Shown: one piece after another, positions 25,839-35,199 of the stretch
Layout: every line of letters starts with the position of its first letter
Numbering within the stretch: the stretch's first letter is position 1
Assembly: GCA_029936155.1 (NCBI GenBank)
Contig: JAPYUK010000013.1
Coordinates: 1 to 38,089, forward strand
Source: Dehalococcoidia bacterium
Lineage (GTDB): Bacteria; Chloroflexota; Dehalococcoidia; Lucifugimonadales; Lucifugimonadaceae
Direction of reading: 5' to 3'
Length of the DNA: 38,089 nt
Translations under genes and position numbers: made by a program
Notes under the pieces: model-generated
Told to the model about the DNA's origin: nothing
The model's database searches: none
What the model saw: only the letters and a program-made list of their open reading frames with translations

Positions 25839-27836
25839 GTGATAACTGAAGGCCTCGCCTGGCTCATAATCGCACTACCCATCGCCGGGTTACTGGTGAA
25901 TGGTGTGCTTATTCGCGCCTTCGTCGGTTCCAGTTCCAAGTACGCCGGGTATGTCACTGTCGGCGTAATCGGCGGCTCGTTTGTTCTTTCACTTATAGCA
26001 CTTGCCACCGTGATGTCGGACGGCCCTATCGAACTCGAACCCCACGACTGGATTGCCATAGGTGGTTTAAATCTGACCTTCGGCCTCATCATCGATCAAT
26101 TGACTGTGATCATGCTGGTCGTTGTCAGCGGAGTAAGCCTGCTCGTCCAGATCTATGGACAGGCCTACATGCACGGCGACAAGAGTTACACACGCTACTT
26201 CGCCTACATGTCGCTCTTCACGGCCTCGATGCTGGGTCTCGTTCTCTCACGAAACATGATTCAGATTTTTGTTTTCTGGGAGTTGGTGGGAGTTTCGTCG
26301 TATCTGTTGATCGGCTTCTGGATGGATCGTCCAACTGCCGCTGCGGCCGCTAAAAAAGCGTTCCTGATGACACGTTTTGGGGACTTCGGGTTCCTGTTGG
26401 GAATTCTGTATCTCTACTCGCAAAGCCCGCTTTACATGGACGTGTCGGAACTGTATCGCGCTATCGAAGCGCATGAGATTGCGGTTGGGGTCGCAACCTG
26501 GGTCGCGCTCGGACTGTTCGCAGGTGCGATCGGCAAATCTGCGCAGTTCCCGCTCCACTCGTGGCTACCCGACGCCATGGAAGGGCCAACCTCCGTATCT
26601 GCACTGATCCACTCGGCAACGATGGTTACAGCCGGAGTCTTCCTCGTCGCACGGTTCTTCCCGCTGTTCGAGCACTCCGACATCATGACACTTGTAGCGC
26701 TGGTCGGTGGCTTCACAGCTGTGTTCGCAGCGACGATGGGTCTTGTTGCCAACGACATCAAGCGCGTGCTGGCCTATTCGACCATCTCGCAGCTCGGCTA
26801 CATGATGCTGGCACTGGGGGTCGGTGCGTACGCTCCAGCGATTTTCCATCTGTTTACACACGCCTTCTTCAAGGCTGCCTTGTTCCTGGGTGCTGGCTCG
26901 GTGCACCACGCTTCCGGAACATTCAACATGAACTACATGGGCGGACTCAAGAAGCACATGCCAAAAACCTACTGGGGCATGATCATCGCTAGCTTGAGCC
27001 TTGCTGGACTCTTCCCATTATCGGGATTCTGGTCGAAAGACGAAATTCTGGGCCACGCTGCCGAGGTTGGAACAACGACCGGCAACATCGTGCTTGCTCT
27101 TGGACTGATCGCCGCCCTCATGACAGCGTTCTACATGTTCCGAGCCATCTTCCTTACGTTCCACGGCGAGTGGAAGGGCGGGGGGGAGAAAGAGATGGAA
27201 GACGCTGCGGCCGCAGGCGATCCCGTACCCGTCGGTAGCGCTCACTCGCACTTTGGCGAATCACCGTGGCTGATGGTAGGTCCCATCTTGGTTCTTGCAG
27301 TTCTCGCAATCTTTATTGGATTCCTTTCGAACCCGGTCGGAGAAGTTGGCCCCATCGACAAACACGCCTTCGCACACTTCGTAACTGTCGAAAACCACGA
27401 TGTGTTCCCGACTTTTGAGACCGCAGAACACGCCGGTGCAGCACCTGAGTTCGACTTCATGGTTGCTGGTATTTCGACGGTTCTCGCCATAACCGGAATT
27501 GGTCTTGCCTACCTCATGTACATGAAGGGCGCGATATCGCCAGTCGCGGTGGGCGCCAGATTCCAGCCGATCTATACGGTCATGTTCCGCAAGTACTACT
27601 TCGACGAGTTCTATGAAAATGTCGTGGTTCGCAGAGGTTTTTACAAGTACGTAGCCGACGCTCTGAGATGGTTCGACGAGCACTGGATAGACAACGCAAA
27701 CGTCCACCTTTCCAACTGGGTAAGCCGGATCGGAAAAAGTGGGGCGCTTGTTCAAAACGGTCAAACACAGACTTACGCAGTTGGCATGGTCATTGGCGTG
27801 GTCGCAGTTATAGCGGCGTTCCTAATATGGGGCTGA
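25839..27836 (+). CDS. nuoL: NADH-quinone oxidoreductase subunit L
   Basis: 665 residues from GTG 25839 (weak AGGGA upstream). A Mrp-antiporter-like proton-pumping subunit with about 16 helices. Visible family segments are FVFWELVGVSSYLLIGFW with the buried Glu, KSAQFPLHSWLPDAMEGPTSVSALIHSATMVTAG, and FKAALFLGAGSVHHASG. The C-terminal part contains the lateral helix and final helix (AVGMVIGVVAVIAAFLIWG). The distal end of the membrane arm. Confidence 0.95.
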   Translation: MITEGLAWLIIALPIAGLLVNGVLIRAFVGSSSKYAGYVTVGVIGGSFVLSLIALATVMSDGPIELEPHDWIAIGGLNLTFGLIIDQLTVIMLVVVSGVSLLVQIYGQAYMHGDKSYTRYFAYMSLFTASMLGLVLSRNMIQIFVFWELVGVSSYLLIGFWMDRPTAAAAAKKAFLMTRFGDFGFLLGILYLYSQSPLYMDVSELYRAIEAHEIAVGVATWVALGLFAGAIGKSAQFPLHSWLPDAMEGPTSVSALIHSATMVTAGVFLVARFFPLFEHSDIMTLVALVGGFTAVFAATMGLVANDIKRVLAYSTISQLGYMMLALGVGAYAPAIFHLFTHAFFKAALFLGAGSVHHASGTFNMNYMGGLKKHMPKTYWGMIIASLSLAGLFPLSGFWSKDEILGHAAEVGTTTGNIVLALGLIAALMTAFYMFRAIFLTFHGEWKGGGEKEMEDAAAAGDPVPVGSAHSHFGESPWLMVGPILVLAVLAIFIGFLSNPVGEVGPIDKHAFAHFVTVENHDVFPTFETAEHAGAAPEFDFMVAGISTVLAITGIGLAYLMYMKGAISPVAVGARFQPIYTVMFRKYYFDEFYENVVVRRGFYKYVADALRWFDEHWIDNANVHLSNWVSRIGKSGALVQNGQTQTYAVGMVIGVVAVIAAFLIWG

Positions 27837-27902
27837 TAACGCACGTGGAAATTAACTCGATCAAAACTGAAGATGACGCATCAGCCGTGACAGGAGTGGC
27901 CC

Positions 27903-29456
27903 GTGTTTGATGGGCTACTGACAATCACGGTGTTCCTGCCTGCAGTGGTGGCAATTCTGGTTGCCGTGTTCGCACGCGGCGAAAACTCGGACCAGCAGAT
28001 CCGCTGGGTTTCGATTGGCGCGACCGTTGTCACATTCGTAATGACCGCACTGGTGTTCTTTGGATATGACCAGGACGCTGCAGGCATCCAGATGGTCGAC
28101 TACTTCGAGCGCTGGATACCGATCGACGCGCTGCGATCTTCCTACCTGCTTGGTGTCGACGGTCTAAGCGCACCGCTCGTGCTTCTCACCGGAATACTCG
28201 GAATGGCGGCGGCACTCGGCTCGTGGCGCATCAAAAAGCGTGTCCGTGAATACTTCATGTGGCTGCTACTGCTCCAGACGGCGGTCCTGGGAGTGTTCGT
28301 ATCACTCGATTTGCTTCTGTTCTTCATCTTCTTCGAATTCGAGCTGATCCCGATGTTCATGCTCATCGCCATCTGGGGTAGTGGTCGACCCCGCTATTCG
28401 GCGATGAAGTTCGTGTTGTTCACGCTGGCCGGTGGCGCATTCATGCTGGTTGGCATACTGGCCATCTACGTCACACCTGGCGTTAACACGCTCGCTATGG
28501 TTTCGATTCCTGAGCTTGGTATCACGGGAATTCCTGAACTCATCGCCGCCGCCGACCTCGTCGTGCCTGCTGCTCTGATATTTGGATTCTTCTTCATAGC
28601 GTTTGCTGTGAAACTTCCACTGTTCCCAGTTCACAGTTGGCTCCCCGATGCTCACACCGACGCTCCAACAGCAGTTTCAGTGATGCTCGCCGGTGTGCTG
28701 TTGAAGATGGCCGGGTACGGCTTGTTACGAATCAACTTGGGCTTCTTTCAGGAGACCAAGGGTTTCACGATTCACGATGTAGCCGGTTACATGGCCATTC
28801 TTGCTGCGGTATCAGTGATCTATGGCGGAATAATTACGATTCGCCAAACCGATATGAAACGCCTGATCGCCTATAGTTCTGTGAGCCATATGGGCTTTGT
28901 GTTGCTCGGCGTTGCTGCTGTCGGATCTTCCGCTGCGGAAACGTCGAGTGCTGGCCTCAACGGTGCGGCTCTCCAGATGTTCACTCATGGAACGATCACC
29001 GGCCTCGCCTTCCTCATGGTTGGCCTGTCCTACGACCGCACCCATACCCGCCACATCCCACATCTCGGAGGACTGTGGAAGAAGATGCCGCTCATTGCGA
29101 TCTTCTTCCTCGTCGCTGGATTCGGATCGCTCGGATTGCCCGCGCTTTCAGGATTCGTGGCTGAAATCATGGTCTTCCTAGGAACATTCTCGGTCTGGCC
29201 GTGGGCTACGGGTGTAGCTGCGTTCGGTGTCGTACTTGCAGCTGGATACACACTGTGGATGGTTCAACGAGTGTTCTTTGGCGATCGACCTGCAAATCCG
29301 GGACTTTCTGATGAGGTTTACGACAACATCACCGACGCCAACTGGATCGACATGATTCCGGTCATAGCACTTGCGGCTCCTATATTTATCGTTGGAATAT
29401 GGCCATCGGTGGTCACTGATATGTTCGACATTGGTATTCAGGCGGTGCTCAGATAA
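27903..29456 (+). CDS. nuoM: NADH-quinone oxidoreductase subunit M
   Basis: 517 residues from GTG 27903 with AGGAG 7 bases upstream. An antiporter-like subunit: FFEFELIPMF carries the buried Glu, KLPLFPVHSWLPDAHTDAPTAVSVMLAGVLLKMAGYG the conserved Lys and discontinuous helix. The 66 bases between nuoL and nuoM are the longest gap inside the operon and hold only a 27-codon frame with no family resemblance. Confidence 0.95.
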   Translation: MFDGLLTITVFLPAVVAILVAVFARGENSDQQIRWVSIGATVVTFVMTALVFFGYDQDAAGIQMVDYFERWIPIDALRSSYLLGVDGLSAPLVLLTGILGMAAALGSWRIKKRVREYFMWLLLLQTAVLGVFVSLDLLLFFIFFEFELIPMFMLIAIWGSGRPRYSAMKFVLFTLAGGAFMLVGILAIYVTPGVNTLAMVSIPELGITGIPELIAAADLVVPAALIFGFFFIAFAVKLPLFPVHSWLPDAHTDAPTAVSVMLAGVLLKMAGYGLLRINLGFFQETKGFTIHDVAGYMAILAAVSVIYGGIITIRQTDMKRLIAYSSVSHMGFVLLGVAAVGSSAAETSSAGLNGAALQMFTHGTITGLAFLMVGLSYDRTHTRHIPHLGGLWKKMPLIAIFFLVAGFGSLGLPALSGFVAEIMVFLGTFSVWPWATGVAAFGVVLAAGYTLWMVQRVFFGDRPANPGLSDEVYDNITDANWIDMIPVIALAAPIFIVGIWPSVVTDMFDIGIQAVLR

Positions 29457-30961
29457 TGACCGTTCAGGATTTTTGGGCACTGTCCCCTGAAATAGCAATG
29501 GCCTTGCTGGCTCTGGTTGTGATCTCGGTTGATCTCATCACACGGAGTATGGCGAAAGTTGCAATAGTTGCGCTCGTCGGGCTCGTTGCGCCGCTGATCC
29601 TCACGCTGAACCTCTGGTTCGGTTGGTTCGGCGATCCTGCGGTAGGCCAAGCACTGTTTGGAACAGTTGAGGCTGATCGCTTCTCACTGTTCTTCAAATT
29701 CTTGTTGCTGACCGTGGCTGCTGGCACGATTCTCGCGTCGACCAAGTACATAGCCAGTGACCGGATGAAGGACTACGGCGGCGAGTTCGTGTCGCTGGTG
29801 CTGTTGTCGGTCACCGGAATGATGCTTCTCGTATCTGCCACCGAGCTGATCACGATCTATGTGGCACTGGAACTCACTGCTCTTCCCGTTGTTGCGTTGG
29901 CTGCGATTCACCGCACGAAACAGGGTGTCGAAGCCGGGACAAAATTCTTCGTTTTGTCGGCGATATCGAGTGCGATATTGCTCTATGGTTTTGCCTATAT
30001 TTACGGCTACACCGGCAGCACAAATCTCGGGATTATCATGGAGCGGCTTGCTGTTCTACCGACCGAGGTTGGCGTACCGTTCGGTTCCTACGCCGTGCTC
30101 CTCGCAGTCATCATGATCGTTGCCGGATTCGGCTTCAAGATGGCGGTAGTACCGTGGCAGATGTGGGTACCTGACGTTTATCAGGGTGCACCGACGCCAG
30201 TTGCTGCGTTCTTGTCTGTAGCTTCGAAATCAGCGGCGTTCGCAGTGATCATGCGAATCATGTACGTGGCATTCGGCAACGAAAGCCTGATGCAGGACTG
30301 GTCGGGTCTGTTCGCTATCCTCGCTGCGGTGACCATGACGGTCGGCAACATGCTGGCGCTTTCGCAATCGAATATCAAACGATTATTGGGTTACTCGACC
30401 ATTGCACAAGCTGGTTACATTCTCGTTGGACTCGCCTCTGTGCCCGCCAATCAGGTTGGAGCGACCTTTGCTGGAGCCGGTCCCCAGGGCGTGATGTACT
30501 ACCTCGCCGGGTACGTGTTCACCAACCTCGCAGTGTTCTTTGCTGTGATTGCAATCACATCACGAACGAACGATGACTCAATCAAAGGTTTGAACGGAAT
30601 GCTGAAGCGTTCGCCGCTACTTGCGGGTCTGCTTGTATTTGGCCTGCTTTCCCTACTGGGAATGCCTCCAACTGTTGGATTCATGGCGAAAGTGGTTGTT
30701 TTCGGTTCGGCGGTCAACGCCAATCTAACTTGGCTCGCCTTGATCGGGGTCGTAAACACTGTCATAGCCGCCTACTACTATCTCCGGGTCATTCGGGCGA
30801 TCGTGTTTGAGGATCCCGCCGATGATTCCACGTTCAGTGCCGACAAACCCGTACTGGTAGCAGCCGGGGTCGCCGCAGTCGGAGCTGGAGTCTTCGGTCT
30901 CGCCCCATTCCTGCTTCTCGAGTTCGCTGAGAGCGCACTTTCGATAATTCCGGGTCTCTAG
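29456..30961 (+). CDS. nuoN: NADH-quinone oxidoreductase subunit N
   Basis: 501 residues, the third antiporter-like subunit and last nuo gene. Family segments are ELITIYVALELTALPVVALAA, FKMAVVPWQMWVPDVYQGAPTPVAAFLSVASKSAAF and LLGYSTIAQAGYILVGLA. Its ATG overlaps the nuoM stop (TAATG). No terminator is visible after it, so read-through into nadK 100 bases downstream is possible. Confidence 0.95.
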   Translation: MTVQDFWALSPEIAMALLALVVISVDLITRSMAKVAIVALVGLVAPLILTLNLWFGWFGDPAVGQALFGTVEADRFSLFFKFLLLTVAAGTILASTKYIASDRMKDYGGEFVSLVLLSVTGMMLLVSATELITIYVALELTALPVVALAAIHRTKQGVEAGTKFFVLSAISSAILLYGFAYIYGYTGSTNLGIIMERLAVLPTEVGVPFGSYAVLLAVIMIVAGFGFKMAVVPWQMWVPDVYQGAPTPVAAFLSVASKSAAFAVIMRIMYVAFGNESLMQDWSGLFAILAAVTMTVGNMLALSQSNIKRLLGYSTIAQAGYILVGLASVPANQVGATFAGAGPQGVMYYLAGYVFTNLAVFFAVIAITSRTNDDSIKGLNGMLKRSPLLAGLLVFGLLSLLGMPPTVGFMAKVVVFGSAVNANLTWLALIGVVNTVIAAYYYLRVIRAIVFEDPADDSTFSADKPVLVAAGVAAVGAGVFGLAPFLLLEFAESALSIIPGL

Positions 30962-31061
30962 TTCATATAATCCGCAGGGGTTGGTGGCGTGACTGCTACA
31001 ACTTGTATGGGCAGCAGTAAACTGTAAACAACATTCGGGACACGAACTGGAATCGGCTTAT

Positions 31062-31931
31062 ATGCCCAGCTACCACAACATAGGAATCGTTCACAACGGC
31101 GAGCTCGCGGCTGCGGGCGAACTGGCCAATAAACTGACAAATACCTACAGTGATGACCGAAAATGGTGGCTCGCGACCCAGTCTGACCTTCACGAACGAA
31201 GCGACGAACTCGCCGATTCTGACCTGATAATCACCATCGGTGGCGATGGAACGATTCTGAGAGGCGCGCATGCTGCAGCATCTCGAGACATTCCGATTCT
31301 CGGTGTGAACATGGGGCGCGTTGGCTTTATGAGCGATATCGACGCGAAAGACGCCGTCGATGACGTGGGTTGGTATCTAGAGGGCAACGCCCGTACTGAA
31401 AAGCGATTCATGCTTAGCGCCGTCGTTTCTGGGTCTAGAAGCGAACACAAGCCCACCCTCGCGTTGAACGATGTGACCGTTGCCCGTGGTGCTCAGCTCC
31501 GGGTGATCGAAGTCAGCACGGTCGTCGATGGGGTGCATCTGGCGACCTATCGTGGAGATGGGGTTGTCGTATCGACAGCTACCGGCTCAACGGGCTACAG
31601 CCTCGCTTTGGGGGGCCCGGTGATGGATCCCACGTCACGAGACTTTCTTGTCAAACCGATCGCTTCTCATATGAGCCAGTTTGGTGGTGCCATTTTGCAG
31701 GAGTCATCTACGGTGGAATTGACCGTAGAAGCCTACGAAAATGCAACGCTCAACGCCGACGGATTTATCGACCACACGCTGAACGCGGGTGAAACGGTCA
31801 CTATTACGCAGGGCGGCGATTTTGCATCGTTCTTGCGGCGAAAACCTGCAGCTGATTTCTGGGGAGATCTGTCGACTCGCCTGGAACTTCGAAAAGGTTC
31901 CGTGAATTCTTCACGCCGCCGGCGTATATAA
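31062..31931 (+). CDS. nadK: NAD kinase
   Basis: 289 residues. Phosphorylates NAD to NADP. The hallmark GGDGT is at 60-64 with catalytic Asp62, followed by GVNMGRVGFM, LNDVTVARG (the usual NE pair is ND here) and GDGVVVSTATGSTGYSLALGGP. The last 20 residues are basic (SSRRRRI). Start ATG 31062. A TATAAT at 30966-30971, just after the nuoN stop, may be its own -10 box, but the matching -35 is poor. It is followed after 29 bases by the NUDIX gene, which would place two nucleotide-cofactor enzymes in one unit. Confidence 0.93.
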   Translation: MPSYHNIGIVHNGELAAAGELANKLTNTYSDDRKWWLATQSDLHERSDELADSDLIITIGGDGTILRGAHAAASRDIPILGVNMGRVGFMSDIDAKDAVDDVGWYLEGNARTEKRFMLSAVVSGSRSEHKPTLALNDVTVARGAQLRVIEVSTVVDGVHLATYRGDGVVVSTATGSTGYSLALGGPVMDPTSRDFLVKPIASHMSQFGGAILQESSTVELTVEAYENATLNADGFIDHTLNAGETVTITQGGDFASFLRRKPAADFWGDLSTRLELRKGSVNSSRRRRI

Positions 31932-31960
31932 CGGCTGGTATTCGGTAAAATAACCACGTT

Positions 31961-32512
31961 TTGCGACCCAAACGCCCGACCACCGTGTCAGTTAGCCGTA
32001 AGTACGAGGGAAATCGAATCTCTTTGCGAGTGGACACAGCTAAGTTCGACGATGGTCCAGAGTTTGATCGCGAGATAGTTGAGCATCCCGGTTCGGTGGT
32101 ACTTGTTCCCATCACGAAAGATGGCAAAGTTTTGCTCATCCGGCAGTATCGACAGGCAGCGGAAAAGTTTCTTCTAGAAGCATCTGCCGGAACGAGAGAA
32201 ACCGGAGAAAGCCCAGATGTTACAGCGCATCGGGAACTGCGCGAAGAGGTCGGATACAAAGCCGGAAAACTAACACCAATCGGTGGTTCGTGGGTCGCAC
32301 CCGGATACTCGTCAGAGTATTCCTACATGTACATAGCCACCCAACTCGAACATTCGCCACTGCCCTCCGATGACGGAGAGGACATCGTGGTTGAAGAAGT
32401 CGATTTCGACGATTTGGACCGATTGATATCCGAAGGTGAAATGGAAGACCAAATGTCGATAGCAGCACTGCTATTGGCGAAGTATGTGTACAAAGAGCAC
32501 ATCGAGAGCTGA
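31961..32512 (+). CDS. NUDIX hydrolase, ADP-ribose pyrophosphatase-like
   Basis: 183 residues. The NUDIX box (G-x5-E-x7-RELREEVG) is perfect at residues 77-99, with metal ligands in R91-E92...E95-E96. The sequence before it (LIRQYRQAAEKFLLEASAG) and after it (GGSWVAPGYSSEYSYMYIA) matches ADP-ribose pyrophosphatases, which split ADP-ribose to AMP and ribose 5-phosphate. The start is TTG at 31961; a TAAAAT 9 bases upstream (31946-31951) hints at a near-leaderless transcript. A later GTG in frame is a possible alternative start. Confidence 0.9.
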   Translation: MRPKRPTTVSVSRKYEGNRISLRVDTAKFDDGPEFDREIVEHPGSVVLVPITKDGKVLLIRQYRQAAEKFLLEASAGTRETGESPDVTAHRELREEVGYKAGKLTPIGGSWVAPGYSSEYSYMYIATQLEHSPLPSDDGEDIVVEEVDFDDLDRLISEGEMEDQMSIAALLLAKYVYKEHIES

Positions 32513-32556
32513 GATATTGATGACACAAGTAGAACACCCCAGCACGAGGCAAGCCT

Positions 32557-34239
32557 ATGTATGAGCACGATGTCCTGATTATCGGCGGTGGACTCGCCGG
32601 ACTCAGGGCCGCCGTTGAAGTTACCCGTGCTGGCGCCGATGTAGCCGTTATTTCGAAGGTCCACCCGGTCCGCAGCCACTCGAATGCAGCGCAGGGTGGA
32701 ATCAATGCTCCGCTCACCGACCGTGGTGATGATTGGGAAGGCCACGCTTACGACACGATCAAGGGAAGCGACTTCCTCGCCGACCAAGACGCTGTTGAAG
32801 TGATGTCGAGCGAAGCCGGTGAGGCCGTGCTCGAACTCGAACGTATGGGTGTTATCTTCAGCCGAGGCGAAGACGGCAAACTCGGGACCCGGGCATTCGG
32901 TGGCCAGAAGGTCGCTCGAACGTTCTTCGTTGGAGCAATCACAGGCTCGGCAATTCTTCACGTTCTCTTTGAACAGTCGCTCAAGCTGGGTCTAAATGTT
33001 TACGAAGAGTGGTTCGTCACAAAACTCATCATCAAAGGCGGTGTCTGCCGTGGCGTAGTCGCAATCGACCTCAAAACCGGCGAGATGCACACGATCAAGG
33101 CCAAGGCAGTCATCATGGCAGCCGGTGGCGCTGGGCGTGTATTCGAGCCTTCGACCAACGCACTGATCTGTACAGGTGATGGTCTATCGCTGGCTTATCA
33201 GGTCGGCGTCCCGTTGATGGACATGGAGATGATCCAGTATCACCCAACGACTCTCGCTCGCACCGGCATTCTGATGTCGGAAGCCGCTCGTGGTGAGGGA
33301 GCATATCTCCTCAACGCTGCTGGCGAACGATTTATGGAAAAGACCGCTCCCGATTATATGGAGCTTGCTTCACGAGACGTCGTTTCTCGTGCTGAGCAGA
33401 CCGAGATCGACGAGGGCAGGGGAATTGACGGCAACGTCCTTCTCGACCTGCGTCATCTAGGTCGCGATTTCATTGAGCAACGTCTCGGCTACCTTCAAGA
33501 AGTGTCTGTCGAATTCCTCGGAATCGATATGGCCGAGCAGCCGGTTCCAGTTCAGCCTGGAATGCACTACATCATGGGCGGTATCAAAACCGACGTGGAC
33601 GGTGCGACGAACGTCCCGGGGCTTTATGCCGCTGGTGAGTGCGCAAACGTCAGCGTGCATGGTGCCAACCGACTTGGAGCCAACTCACTCCTCGACACCG
33701 TCGTATTCGGTCGCCGCTCGGGCGCACACGCTGTTGAGTACATCAAGAGTGTTGGTGCTCACTCGCCTGCGCAGGAAGACCTCGCAAGCGAGAAGTCTCG
33801 ACTGCAGGCCCTCCTTGACAGGCCAAAGGGTGAACGGGTCGCCACAATTCGAGATGACATGGCACGGGGCATGACCAAAGGAATAGGAGTATTCCGTGAT
33901 CAGGCATCGATGGAAGGTGCCCTCGAAAACCTCGCAAACGTGAAATCACGAATGGGAGGATTCTCGATTGAGAACAAGGGAAAGGTGTTCAATACCGACC
34001 TCATGTTCGGCCTTGAACTCGAATTCATGGTTGATTGTGCTGAAGCCGTTGTGGCCGGTGCACTGACTCGCGAAGAGAGCCGTGGAGCGCACTTCCGAAC
34101 CGATATCACTGAACGTGACGATGAAAACTGGCTGAAACATACCCTGATGTACAAGGACGAAGAGAGCGAAACCGGTGTCCGTGTTGAAACCTCGGACGTC
34201 TCGATTACGCAGTGGGAACCAGTCAAGAGGGTTTACTAA
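32557..34239 (+). CDS. sdhA: Succinate dehydrogenase/fumarate reductase flavoprotein subunit
   Basis: 560 residues. The FAD-binding GGGLAG is at 10-15. His41 in RSHSNAAQGG is the likely covalent FAD site. Active-site residues are His229 (HPTT), Arg245 (EAARGEG), His337 (GMHYIMGG) and Arg372 (GANRLGANSLLD). It oxidises succinate to fumarate or the reverse. The next gene (SdhB) starts at the base after the stop codon. Direction cannot be read from sequence, but with complex I and a heterotrophic setting, succinate oxidation is likely. Confidence 0.96.
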   Translation: MYEHDVLIIGGGLAGLRAAVEVTRAGADVAVISKVHPVRSHSNAAQGGINAPLTDRGDDWEGHAYDTIKGSDFLADQDAVEVMSSEAGEAVLELERMGVIFSRGEDGKLGTRAFGGQKVARTFFVGAITGSAILHVLFEQSLKLGLNVYEEWFVTKLIIKGGVCRGVVAIDLKTGEMHTIKAKAVIMAAGGAGRVFEPSTNALICTGDGLSLAYQVGVPLMDMEMIQYHPTTLARTGILMSEAARGEGAYLLNAAGERFMEKTAPDYMELASRDVVSRAEQTEIDEGRGIDGNVLLDLRHLGRDFIEQRLGYLQEVSVEFLGIDMAEQPVPVQPGMHYIMGGIKTDVDGATNVPGLYAAGECANVSVHGANRLGANSLLDTVVFGRRSGAHAVEYIKSVGAHSPAQEDLASEKSRLQALLDRPKGERVATIRDDMARGMTKGIGVFRDQASMEGALENLANVKSRMGGFSIENKGKVFNTDLMFGLELEFMVDCAEAVVAGALTREESRGAHFRTDITERDDENWLKHTLMYKDEESETGVRVETSDVSITQWEPVKRVY

Positions 34240-35199
34240 ATGCAGGTCAAACTAAAAGTAAAGCGATTTGATCCTGCTGATTCAGGCGGTAAGACCTGGT
34301 GGCAAGAATACGAAGTTGACGTACACCCCGACTCAACGGTGCTCGATTCGCTGATCGAGGTTCGCGAACAAGCGGATGGCACTCTTGCAATGCGTTGTGC
34401 GTGCCGAGCATCTATTTGCGGTTCTTGTGGCATGAAGGTTAACGGCAGCGCAAAGCTTGTCTGCAAAACTCGTGTGCTCGACGTTGCACCCAACGGCGAA
34501 CAGCTGACTATCGAGCCGATGGGCAACCAGCACGTCGTTCGCGACCTTGTGATTTCACTCGACACGTTCTTCAACCAGATCAACCGTGTCGAGCCGTTCC
34601 TCCAGCCGAGTTTTGTCCCCGAGAAGGGTGAGTACACGGCCTCGAACGAATCGATGGAGAATTTGCTTACTTCGATGAACTGCATAATGTGTGGTTGCTG
34701 TGTATCTGATTGCACAGTCCTCGAAGTCGACTCCAATTTCATCGGCCCGGCCGCCCTTGCAAAGGCGTGGCGTTTCACCGAAGATCCCCGAGACTCAAAG
34801 CGTGATGAGCGCCTAAAAGCTCTCAACGATGAAAACGGTGGAATGTGGGACTGCACGCGCTGCATGAAGTGTGTCGATGTCTGCCCAAAGGGTGTTGCCC
34901 CTATGGATCGCATTATGGAGTTGCGTGAAGCCGCTATCGAAGTTGGAAATACGAACACGCATGGCTATCACCACACCGAGTCGTTCTACAAGTCCGTGAA
35001 AAAGAACGGACGTCTGGACGAAACCCGTCTGGCAATCGATTCGGCCGGTATGTTCAATATTCCTCGAATGCTTGATCTCATTCCTATCGGGCTTGCCGCA
35101 ATGCAAAAAGGAAAGCTGCCGCCGCTAATGCCGCACAAAGCTGAAGACCACAAAAAAGTGAAAGAGCTGTACGAAAGGGTCGAAGGTGAGTCGAAATGA
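34240..35199 (+). CDS. sdhB: Succinate dehydrogenase/fumarate reductase iron-sulfur subunit
   Basis: 319 residues, longer than the usual 240. The 2Fe-2S ligands are Cys55, Cys60, Cys63 and Cys75, with an extra Cys53. A second set is Cys148-x2-Cys151-x2-Cys154-x3-Cys158; Cys153 is also present. The third is Cys205-x2-Cys208-x2-Cys211-x3-Cys215. The Pro usually after the last Cys of the middle motif is Thr. The extra Cys pattern suggests two 4Fe-4S clusters beside the 2Fe-2S, as reported for E-type enzymes. A C-terminal tail of about 80 residues follows. Overlaps the next gene by 4 bases. Confidence 0.95.
   Translation: MQVKLKVKRFDPADSGGKTWWQEYEVDVHPDSTVLDSLIEVREQADGTLAMRCACRASICGSCGMKVNGSAKLVCKTRVLDVAPNGEQLTIEPMGNQHVVRDLVISLDTFFNQINRVEPFLQPSFVPEKGEYTASNESMENLLTSMNCIMCGCCVSDCTVLEVDSNFIGPAALAKAWRFTEDPRDSKRDERLKALNDENGGMWDCTRCMKCVDVCPKGVAPMDRIMELREAAIEVGNTNTHGYHHTESFYKSVKKNGRLDETRLAIDSAGMFNIPRMLDLIPIGLAAMQKGKLPPLMPHKAEDHKKVKELYERVEGESK

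Noticed and set aside
27828-27910. A 27-codon frame (starting MGLITHVEINS) bridging nuoL and nuoM
   Set aside because: Begins inside the end of nuoL and runs into the nuoM start; no ribosome binding site and no resemblance to anything. Probably just the intergenic gap being open by chance.
19977-30961. Possible Mrp antiporter or hydrogenase-type operon rather than complex I
   Set aside because: NuoA, C, D, I, J and K are all present with quinone-site motifs, and NuoD lacks the Ni-binding CxxC pairs of hydrogenases.
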